NCBI GenBank assembly: GCA_017507285.1
Contig: JAFWBF010000028.1
Location: 1-5,918 of the forward strand
DNA length: 5,918 nt
Direction of reading: 5' to 3'
Origin: Bacteroidales bacterium
Lineage (GTDB): Bacteria > Bacteroidota > Bacteroidia > Bacteroidales > P3
Shown here: piece by piece, positions 1 through 5,280 of the stretch
Position numbering within the stretch: position 1 is the stretch's first letter
How the letters are laid out: each line of letters begins with the position of its first letter
Translations under genes and position numbers: made by a program
Notes under the pieces: model-generated
The model's input: only the letters and a program-made list of their open reading frames with translations
Databases searched by the model: none
Told to the model about the DNA's origin: nothing

Positions 1-719
1 ACAATCATGCCAAATCGCAATACTTGATGGCTGCCATATATGCCAGAGGCGATGAGGGTGTAAAACAAAACGACGATGAGGCTATAAAATGGCTTAAGAA
101 AGCTGCCGAAAATGGATATATAGATGCAATATTTGACCTAGCCAATACCTATGCCACCGAGGGTAGTGCTTACTATAATATATCGGAGGCTGTAAGGTTG
201 CATACGATGTTGGCCGAGTATGGCGATGCCAGATCGCAATGTGAGTTGGGTACAATGTATGTTGTAGGTCGAGGTGTGGAGGTCAATTATACCGAGGCTG
301 CAAAATGGTATAAGCTGTCGGCTGCACAAGAATATCCTGCTGCTATGTTCAATCTTGCTATAATGTATGCATCGGGTGAGGGTGTTGCCAAAGACGAAGC
401 CGAGTCGATGAAGATGCTGACAAGTGCGGCCAAGCTGGGACATGCCAAAGCTCAGTACGAATTGGGGGTTATGTATCTGAAAGGTGAAGATTTGGAAGAA
501 GACGAAGTTGAGGCCAAACGTTGGATAGAAAAAGCTGCCATGCAAGGCAATATTAAAGCAATAAACTTATTGGCATTGTTTTACGAAGAGGGGATAGGAG
601 TGATACAAGACTACAACAAAGCCTTGGAACTATATCAGCTACTAGCCGATAATGGCGATAAGGATGCCAAGAAAAAGGTGAAAGAGGTGAAAAAGAAAAT
701 AAAGAAACAGAAGAAATAA
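1..719 (+). CDS. Sel1-like repeat (TPR-like) protein, 3' part; 5' end outside window
   Basis: The visible 238 codons are in frame from base 3. The reading frame is open to the window edge, and the residues before the first ATG (base 27) already fit the repeat (AKSQY), so that ATG is internal and the true start lies upstream. Six consecutive units of about 36 residues are visible, with the Sel1 pattern A..qy.LG.mY..G.GV..d..eA.kW...AA..G. Units 3 (ARSQCELGTMY), 4 and 5 (AKAQYELGVMY) are closest to consensus; unit 1 carries a one-residue insertion and unit 2 lacks the GxGV loop. Sel1 repeats form alpha-alpha hairpin solenoids that act as protein-binding scaffolds; no catalytic domain is visible. 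The protein ends in a Lys-rich tail (12 Lys in the last 19 residues). Any signal peptide or N-terminal domain is outside the window, so location and partner are unknown. The gene converges on comEC and ends at the hairpin terminator at 741-788. Confidence 0.9.
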   Translation, partial: NHAKSQYLMAAIYARGDEGVKQNDDEAIKWLKKAAENGYIDAIFDLANTYATEGSAYYNISEAVRLHTMLAEYGDARSQCELGTMYVVGRGVEVNYTEAAKWYKLSAAQEYPAAMFNLAIMYASGEGVAKDEAESMKMLTSAAKLGHAKAQYELGVMYLKGEDLEEDEVEAKRWIEKAAMQGNIKAINLLALFYEEGIGVIQDYNKALELYQLLADNGDKDAKKKVKEVKKKIKKQKK

Positions 720-740
720 ACTGTTGAAGTACATTAATTC

Positions 741-788
741 GAAGCCTTGTAGGTAAGTTTCAATAAAAAAACTTGCCAACAAGGCTTC
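741..788. terminator. Hairpin terminator between convergent Sel1-repeat gene and comEC
   Basis: Two 20-bp arms (741-760 and 769-788) enclose an 8-nt loop, CAATAAAA. Eighteen positions are Watson-Crick, one is a G-U pair in the plus-strand RNA and one is an A-A mismatch. It starts 21 bp after the Sel1-gene stop and ends 7 bp before the comEC stop codon, so it probably serves both genes. The plus-strand side is followed by a T-rich but interrupted run (CTATTTTATTT). The minus-strand side has no clear T run, so termination of comEC there is less certain. Confidence 0.75.
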
Positions 789-795
789 GGCTATT

Positions 796-2976
796 TTATT
801 TGCCAATGTTGGCAACGTATGCACCTTGGGTGTGTATATCATGATATGGTATTCCCAGGCTGTCGCATTCGCAAGTCCATTTGTACGATAGAGAGCGGTA
901 GTTGGTTGATGCGATAATAAGAGTGTCGAAATCAAATTGCTGCCTAAGTTTGCAAATGGAAATATAGGGGTTGTTGGTAAGTATAATATGTGTCAGATTT
1001 AGTTTTTGCGTGGAATGTTGTTTGTAATTGTTTTTGTTTATTACCGCTATCTTACAATTGCTGAATGCTATGAATGAATTTCGTTTGAAAACTTTGTTGG
1101 AACTATAATCGTTTGTGAGGTATATGTTGGTTGTTTTTTGTGTGCAATTGTTTATCCTATAGTTGCCGGCAAAGTATTTTACTTGTTCGTGATTGTCAAT
1201 CAAACAGCTATCGGCAACAAAATAGCTTGTGTTGCCATCAAATATTTCCATTGCAAAATCCTTGCCGCTGTCGTAAACAATCCATTTAGATTGTTGCACA
1301 GAGGTCCACGATATTGTTATGATATAGCCCAACAGTACTATCATTGTAGCTATGGAAATAAAAAGATATGGTTTCCATCGGCGGCCTATTGCCAACATCA
1401 AACATACAATTGCTACCAGTGAAAGGCAAAACATTGTAGTGTCGAAATATATGTCAGAAATATTGGCCGATGGGAGTTTGGATACCCAATCTAGCACATA
1501 GTTTACTCCCTTTATCTCGATAGAAAAGACGGTTGTAAATGCTTTTCCTCCCGATATTATTACAAGTATTGCTGTTGCCAATAGTATTCCCGAAAATGGA
1601 ATGATGGCTACATTGGCAATAAGGAAGTAAAGCGGAAACTGATGAAAGTAGTATAAAACAAAGGGAGTAGTAAATAGCTGGGCCGAAAGCGAGACATAAG
1701 CAAATGATAATATTTTGGAAGCAATAAGATGTGTAACATTGCATATTTTCTTCCGGATATATAGGAAAAATGTGAAAACTAGGGTTCTGTTTCCATACTT
1801 GTTGTAATGCCATTTTTCACGCTCTTTCGGTGTGGGTATTGTAGGGAGGGTGTCAAAAAATGGTTTAAGAGCCACTATGCCTATCACTGCCGAATACGAA
1901 AGTTGGAACCCAACATCGTATATGTAGTTGGGATTGATAAGCAGTAGTATGAAAGCCGATGTTGCCACATTGCTAAATACATCGGCACGTTCGAAAAACA
2001 TTTCGCCAATTACGATGAGCGTAAACATGGTGGCAGCCCTCATTGCCGATGGTGCCATGCCTGTTATCATCACAAAAAGCCATAGTACCAATATGCGTAT
2101 ACAACCTTTGATGATGCGGTGCTTTTTGGAATTACTCAAAAAGAAAAGACAATAGCTTACCAATATGGATATGATACCCAGGTGTAGGCCCGAAACACAC
2201 AGTATATGTGATATTCCGCCATTGGAAAACTTTTGCAGTGTTTCGTTGTCGATATTTTCGTCCCATCCAAGTAGCATTGCCGAAGCTATGGACTTCTCTT
2301 GTTCGGACAATGAACTGCTGTTGATAATGCCCACCATCATATCCCGCAGTTTATAGGCAAAAGCCATCACTCCTTTTTGCGACGACTTTTCAATGATGGT
2401 GTAATGTCCCGATTTTATGTATGCAGTGGCATATATATGTCGTTTTGCCAAATAGTCGGAATAGTCAAACTCGTAAGGGTTGCTTGGTGGTTCCACATTT
2501 CTCAACTTCGATTGTACAACTATCTTATCGCCATATTGTAATGTTTTGGCCAAAGAATCTTTTTGGAAATATAGTATCACTTTACCTTCGGTTTTGTTCC
2601 ATCCCTCGGGGGTATGAATCATTAGCATATTGGCGGTGGCTTTGATGCTTTTGGCTGTATGTGATGGTTTTTCATTTATCATTACTTCGTACATATCGGC
2701 ATTGGACATTGAATAGGTGTAGTGGGCCTTGCATCGTAATGGCGAGTGCAACAACGATATTGTATAGCCAAACAATACTGCTATGGCAATGAAGAGTATA
2801 AGATATATATGGCGGGCGGCCTTGTAACGATACGACATTTGTACACAAATCCATGCACCTACTGCCAAAACAGAACAGATTATAAGAGGTACGACTTCAT
2901 ACTCTGTAGGGTATGCTCCTTCGATAATAATTCCCAAAACAAAAGGTAATATCCATTTGACGATAGCTGAATTCAT
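796..2976 (-). CDS. comEC: ComEC/Rec2-family competence DNA-uptake channel protein
   Basis: A 726-residue polytopic membrane protein. In this family the protein forms the inner-membrane channel that imports single-stranded DNA during natural transformation. Visible order: hydrophobic N-terminus with membrane segments around residues 29-47 and 56-76; a DUF4131-type soluble region to about 190, containing DYLAKRHIYATA (173-184); and the Competence domain from about 230 to 500, with the hallmarks HILCVSGLHLG (257-267), GMAPSAMRAATM (306-317) and GFQLSYSAV (356-364), plus many membrane helices. Two more helices lie near 512-557. The last 165 residues resemble a remnant of the metallo-beta-lactamase-like domain, ending in a GIPYHDIHTQGAYV-type tail, but no HxHxDH motif is present, so no nuclease activity is predicted from this part. 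The ATG at 2976 gives a normal family N-terminus (KWILPFVLGII). No Shine-Dalgarno is seen. The gene is transcribed divergently from the ureohydrolase gene. Presence of comEC alone does not prove competence. Confidence 0.93.
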   Translation of the reverse strand: MNSAIVKWILPFVLGIIIEGAYPTEYEVVPLIICSVLAVGAWICVQMSYRYKAARHIYLILFIAIAVLFGYTISLLHSPLRCKAHYTYSMSNADMYEVMINEKPSHTAKSIKATANMLMIHTPEGWNKTEGKVILYFQKDSLAKTLQYGDKIVVQSKLRNVEPPSNPYEFDYSDYLAKRHIYATAYIKSGHYTIIEKSSQKGVMAFAYKLRDMMVGIINSSSLSEQEKSIASAMLLGWDENIDNETLQKFSNGGISHILCVSGLHLGIISILVSYCLFFLSNSKKHRIIKGCIRILVLWLFVMITGMAPSAMRAATMFTLIVIGEMFFERADVFSNVATSAFILLLINPNYIYDVGFQLSYSAVIGIVALKPFFDTLPTIPTPKEREKWHYNKYGNRTLVFTFFLYIRKKICNVTHLIASKILSFAYVSLSAQLFTTPFVLYYFHQFPLYFLIANVAIIPFSGILLATAILVIISGGKAFTTVFSIEIKGVNYVLDWVSKLPSANISDIYFDTTMFCLSLVAIVCLMLAIGRRWKPYLFISIATMIVLLGYIITISWTSVQQSKWIVYDSGKDFAMEIFDGNTSYFVADSCLIDNHEQVKYFAGNYRINNCTQKTTNIYLTNDYSSNKVFKRNSFIAFSNCKIAVINKNNYKQHSTQKLNLTHIILTNNPYISICKLRQQFDFDTLIIASTNYRSLSYKWTCECDSLGIPYHDIHTQGAYVANIGK

Positions 2977-3034
2977 GTTATATCATAGTTGTAGTTGTGT
3001 ACTTTTATGCCAATATTATGTAAGGCTTCGGGCT

Positions 3035-3067
3035 GCAAAATTCGGAATTTTATTTCAAATACACAAA
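3035..3067 (-). promoter_or_regulatory. Candidate Bacteroidota-type promoter for comEC
   Basis: Read on the minus strand, a TTTG box (3067-3064) is followed by a 20-bp spacer and then GAATTTTGC (3043-3035). That matches the -7 consensus TAnnTTTG(C) at all defined positions but the first. Transcription would begin near 3028, leaving a leader of about 50 nt before the comEC ATG at 2976. The -7 box lies inside a short perfect inverted repeat, AAAATTC-G-GAATTTT (3037-3051), which could be an operator or chance. Assigned by pattern only. Confidence 0.4.
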
Positions 3068-3083
3068 TTTTTCGTATCTTTAC
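3053..3083 (+). promoter_or_regulatory. Candidate Bacteroidota-type promoter for ureohydrolase / YjbR operon
   Basis: TATCTTTAC (3075-3083) matches the -7 box TAnnTTTG except at the last defined base. A weak -33 box, TTTC (3053-3056), lies 18 bp upstream, slightly shorter than the usual 19-21. The start site would be near 3090, giving a leader of under 20 nt before the ATG at 3107. It overlaps the candidate comEC promoter on the other strand, so the two polymerases could exclude each other. Confidence 0.42.
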
Positions 3084-3106
3084 ACCATAAACCATATTGC
3101 TTAAAC

Positions 3107-4285
3107 ATGAATTTAGATACTTATTTAGAGCCGATTAACCTTGAAGATATTGGGTTTGCACATGATAAATTTTCGCCAAGATTAGGTGATAAGGTTATTG
3201 CCTATACCCAAAAAGGCAACTTTCCTGAAATAAAGAAATCCCGACTTGCTATTTTGGGAATAAAAGAAGACCGCAATTCTATAGGGAATATAGGATGCAA
3301 AGATGCTCCCGACGAGATAAGGAAAAAACTATATGCCCTGTCTATACCTACCTACGATATGGAGCTTGTAGATGTGGGAAATATAGAAATGGGCCAAACT
3401 CCCAAGGATACTTATTTTGCCGCTATCGAGGTGGTGGCCGAACTGTTGCATCACAACATAACGCCGATAGTATTGGGCGGTGGGCAGGAACTTACATTCG
3501 CTATGTATAAAGCCTACGAACAACAAGGACAAATAATAAATATATTTGCTGTAGATCCGCGCTTTGATATAGGTCCCGATACCGAAGCGTTGAATTCTCG
3601 TTCATATCTGACTAAAATAGTGATGAGCCAACCAAACTATCTTTTCAATTTTACAAACGTTGGCTATCAATCATATTTTGTAGACAAGAATATGGTGGAT
3701 TTGATGAACACTTTGCAATTTGATATCTATCGCCTTGGATTGATTCGCTCCAATATGGAAGAGGTTGAACCCCTTGTGCGTAATGCCGATATGGTAAGTA
3801 TAGACATTTCGTCGATTAGGCAGAGCGATGCCCCTGCTTGTGGCAACCCCACTCCTCATGGCTTTTATGGCGAAGAGATTTGCCAGATAACACGCTATGC
3901 AGGTATGAGCGACAAATTGTCGTCCATAGGTTTTTTTGAGCTCAATCCCAGGTTTGAGAATAATGGACAAACCGCCCATCTGGTAGCTCATGCTATATGG
4001 TATTTTATCGAAGGGTTCTACAATCGGCGTTCAGACTTCCCATACATCGACAAGCAGAACTACAAGCGCTACACTGTGCCTATGCATGATGAGGGTTTGG
4101 AACTAGTGTTTTACAAAAGCAAGAAGTCGGACCGTTGGTGGATGGAGATTCCTTGTAACGAGCAAATGAAACAGCGCTATGCCCGCCATCTGCTTGTAGC
4201 CTGTTCGTATGCCGATTATCAAGCGGCATTGAACAACGATATACCCGAACGGTGGTGGCGGTTTTACAATAAGTTGGTTATGTAA
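3107..4285 (+). CDS. Formimidoylglutamase/arginase-like (ureohydrolase-fold) protein with degenerate metal site
   Basis: A 392-residue protein with the layout of the ureohydrolase superfamily (arginase, agmatinase, formimidoylglutamase HutG). Active members use two Mn ions held by GGDH, DAHxD and DxD motifs. The equivalent stretches here are IVLGGGQELT (GGGQE at 124-128; Gln replaces the His), AVDPRFDIG (DPRFD at 150-154; Arg replaces the His, both Asp kept) and VSIDISSIRQSDAP (Asp233 kept, second Asp is Ser235). At least three usual metal ligands are therefore missing, so ordinary Mn-dependent amidine hydrolysis is doubtful. From memory, Bacteroidota carry a related lineage annotated as formimidoylglutamase with similarly altered motifs. 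After the fold (about residue 310) comes a tail with Trp pairs (DRWWMEIP, PERWWRFYNKL) and no family function known to me. The ATG at 3107 was chosen over an in-frame upstream ATG at 2957 because the extra 50 residues look unrelated and would overlap comEC and both promoters. The YjbR-like gene follows after 18 bp. No other hut genes are visible, so a role in histidine degradation is unsupported. Confidence 0.85.
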   Translation: MNLDTYLEPINLEDIGFAHDKFSPRLGDKVIAYTQKGNFPEIKKSRLAILGIKEDRNSIGNIGCKDAPDEIRKKLYALSIPTYDMELVDVGNIEMGQTPKDTYFAAIEVVAELLHHNITPIVLGGGQELTFAMYKAYEQQGQIINIFAVDPRFDIGPDTEALNSRSYLTKIVMSQPNYLFNFTNVGYQSYFVDKNMVDLMNTLQFDIYRLGLIRSNMEEVEPLVRNADMVSIDISSIRQSDAPACGNPTPHGFYGEEICQITRYAGMSDKLSSIGFFELNPRFENNGQTAHLVAHAIWYFIEGFYNRRSDFPYIDKQNYKRYTVPMHDEGLELVFYKSKKSDRWWMEIPCNEQMKQRYARHLLVACSYADYQAALNNDIPERWWRFYNKLVM

Positions 4286-4303
4286 GCAAAGCAGTAATGA
4301 GCT

Positions 4304-4654
4304 ATGATGAATATCGAAACTTTGCGTGATTATTGTTTGGCAAAGGCGGGTGCCACCGAAAGTTTTCCGTTCGATGATGAAACTCTTGTGTTTAAAGTAG
4401 CAGGGAAGATATTTGCATGTGTTTCGTTGGATAAGCCCGATTGGTTGGTGCTGAAATGCGATGCCGAGCGTGCCATAGACTTGCGTGAGCGATATTCGTA
4501 TGTAGAGCCGGCATGGCATTTCAATAAAAAGTATTGGAATCAGATTCGGTTTTCGTCGGCAGGCGACGGCTTTGTTATGGAGCTTATAGACCACTCTTAC
4601 AGCGAGGTGCTGAAAAAATTGCCCAAAAAACAGCAGAATGCTTTAAGCCAATAG
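4304..4654 (+). CDS. MmcQ/YjbR-family (DUF419) small protein
   Basis: A protein of 115-116 residues, full length for the YjbR/MmcQ family, which has a CyaY-like alpha/beta fold and is often labelled DNA-binding although its cellular role is not established. Family features visible: an N-terminal helix followed by ATESFPFDDETLVFKVAGKIFA, typical of the Bacteroidota branch; a central strand WLVLKCD; the segment YVEPAWHFNKKYWNQIRF matching the family's conserved H..K..W region; and a C-terminal helix with SYSEVLKKLPKKQQ. No signal peptide or membrane segment is seen, so it should be cytoplasmic. Two adjacent ATGs (4304 and 4307) are possible starts; the second gives the usual MNIETLRDYC beginning, and no Shine-Dalgarno separates them. 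The gene lies 18 bp after the ureohydrolase stop with no promoter between, so the two are probably co-transcribed. Confidence 0.88.
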   Translation: MMNIETLRDYCLAKAGATESFPFDDETLVFKVAGKIFACVSLDKPDWLVLKCDAERAIDLRERYSYVEPAWHFNKKYWNQIRFSSAGDGFVMELIDHSYSEVLKKLPKKQQNALSQ

Positions 4655-4662
4655 CCTTTGCT

Positions 4663-4710
4663 CGGCTCCGGAGCCGTTACTGGGAGTAAGCTTGGTTGGT
4701 GACTTTTTTT
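4663..4710 (+). terminator. Possible terminator of the ureohydrolase-YjbR operon
   Basis: Nine bases after the YjbR-gene stop there is a perfect 14-bp palindrome CGGCTCCGGAGCCG (4663-4676), followed at once by a small hairpin TTACT-GGG-AGTAA (4677-4689) and then, 14 nt later, a run of seven T (4704-4710). Position and composition suit transcription termination. However, the gap between hairpin and T run is longer than in a standard intrinsic terminator, and the first palindrome has no separate loop. Confidence 0.35.
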
Positions 4711-4803
4711 ATCCACCTTTAGGGTTTTGCATCTCTTATTTGGCTTATCAACGGACTTGGATATTGGTATAAGTTCCTCTACAATATTAACACTTTTTTC
4801 GAT

Positions 4804-4831
4804 ATAAGCCTTGTTGTAATAAGGTCCTTAT
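4804..4831 (+). other. Hairpin-forming inverted repeat
   Basis: ATAAGCCTT (4804-4812) can pair with AAGG-TC-CTTAT (4821-4831), giving nine base pairs with a 2-nt bulge and an 8-nt loop. The right part also forms its own palindrome, ATAAGG-T-CCTTAT (4819-4831), so two folds compete. No T run follows, and no function can be assigned. Confidence 0.3.
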
Positions 4832-4856
4832 GGGTCGAAAAAAATAAATTTATCCG

Positions 4857-4879
4857 CTTCGAAGGGCAATGTTTCGAAG
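4857..4879 (+). other. Short hairpin with TTCGAA in both arms
   Basis: CTTCGAA (4857-4863) and TTCGAAG (4873-4879) are exact inverse complements around a 9-nt loop, and the downstream sequence TCATTTTT is T-rich. The stem is weak. It could be a minor terminator for the plus strand, or simply one of several palindromes in this region. The TTCGAA core also appears in the fourth unit of the nearby repeat array. Confidence 0.3.
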
Positions 4880-4932
4880 TCATTTTTCTGTAATTATAAA
4901 TAGTTGATTTTCAGATATTCTATTTTTTGTTT

Positions 4933-5020
4933 CTTGACACTCGAGTCTCAAGGTCTTGACACTCGAGTGTCAGCGTCTTGACATTCGAGTGTCAAGACCT
5001 TGACATTCGAATGTCAAGAA
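4933..5020. repeat. Four tandem 22-bp palindromic repeats forming one large inverted repeat
   Basis: Four units of exactly 22 bp follow each other at 4933, 4955, 4977 and 4999. Each is a C plus an 18-bp palindrome plus 3 bp. The palindromes are TTGACACTCGAGTCTCAA (4934-4951, one mismatch), TTGACACTCGAGTGTCAG (4956-4973), TTGACATTCGAGTGTCAA (4978-4995) and TTGACATTCGAATGTCAA (5000-5017, perfect). The 4-bp spacers are GGTC, CGTC and GACC, so the outer two are inverse complements and the array is also one inverted repeat centred at 4975/4976: bases 4934-4973 pair with 5017-4978 at 35 Watson-Crick and 3 G-U positions out of 40. Four further pairs extend it outward (4930-4933 with 5018-5021). It may be a binding array for a dimeric protein, a long RNA hairpin, a REP-like element or a cruciform site; the sequence does not decide. 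Confidence 0.92.
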
Positions 5021-5211
5021 ATGAAGATTGGAATGTTTGCCAAACACCTCTCCAAAGGTCTTTTTTTATCGGTGCATAATCAAAAAACTTTCAATGGTAA
5101 TTTAACATTTTTATCTTCCATGAACTTCGCTTTGATTTTGCATTCTTTTTCTCGAAAAATCGTAATATTCCACCAAACAGTCTGCAATGTATTTTTGTGA
5201 ATTTGCCCAAT

Positions 5212-5259
5212 AAAAAAACAAACGCCCCAAAACTGTTGAGAAAGTTTTTGGGGCGTTTG
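5212..5259 (-). terminator. Intrinsic terminator of the VIT/TonB gene
   Basis: On the minus strand the arm CAAACGCCCCAAAAACT (5259-5243) pairs with AGTTTTGGGGCGTTTG (5234-5219), leaving one bulged A and an 8-nt loop, and is followed immediately by seven T (5218-5212). It starts 21 bp after the stop codon of the minus-strand gene. Stem, GC core and T run fit a Rho-independent terminator. Confidence 0.93.
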
Positions 5260-5280
5260 AGCATTATTTATGGTAGGTTT

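Larger units (their letters stand above)
4655..5280. other. 626-bp intergenic region between convergent genes, without a convincing gene
   Basis: This stretch separates the 3' ends of the YjbR-family gene and the VIT/TonB gene. It is AT-rich, with many A and T runs, and no frame shows a recognisable protein; the longest small frame is discussed under rejected items. It holds a GC-rich palindrome and T run just after the YjbR gene (4663-4710), two smaller hairpins (4804-4831, 4857-4879), the four-unit palindromic repeat array (4933-5020) and the terminator of the minus-strand gene (5212-5259). No tRNA, rRNA or recognised riboswitch was seen. Apart from the terminator and the array, 5021-5211 shows nothing I can identify. 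Confidence 0.7.

Noticed and set aside
642..935. 97-residue minus-strand frame across the Sel1/comEC junction
   Set aside because: It overlaps both real genes and the terminator hairpin, and its product is a reverse reading of a Lys-rich tail (Phe/Leu runs).
2957..3106. N-terminal extension of the ureohydrolase from the ATG at 2957
   Set aside because: The 50 extra residues look unlike the family, overlap the start of comEC and span the predicted promoters; the ATG at 3107 fits better.
4103..4594. 163-residue minus-strand frame
   Set aside because: It lies antisense across the end of the ureohydrolase gene and most of the YjbR-family gene, both of which have clear family matches; the product resembles no family.
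4934..5006. Four TTGACA hexamers as sigma-70 -35 boxes
   Set aside because: TTGACA is the outer half of each palindrome, no TATAAT-like box follows at 16-18 bp, and Bacteroidota promoters use different boxes.
4933..5020. CRISPR array
   Set aside because: The spacing between palindromes is only 4 bp and nearly repetitive, so there are no unique spacers of CRISPR length, and no cas genes are visible.
5190..5197. TATTTTTG as a plus-strand -7 promoter box
   Set aside because: No TTTG box lies about 20 bp upstream, and transcription would run straight into the terminator and antisense to the VIT/TonB gene.
5000..5200. Small plus-strand coding frame just after the array (59 residues from the ATG at 5021)
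   Set aside because: The product is rich in Phe/Leu and low in recognisable structure, no promoter or ribosome-binding site is seen, it overlaps the repeat array if started upstream, and the base composition looks non-coding.
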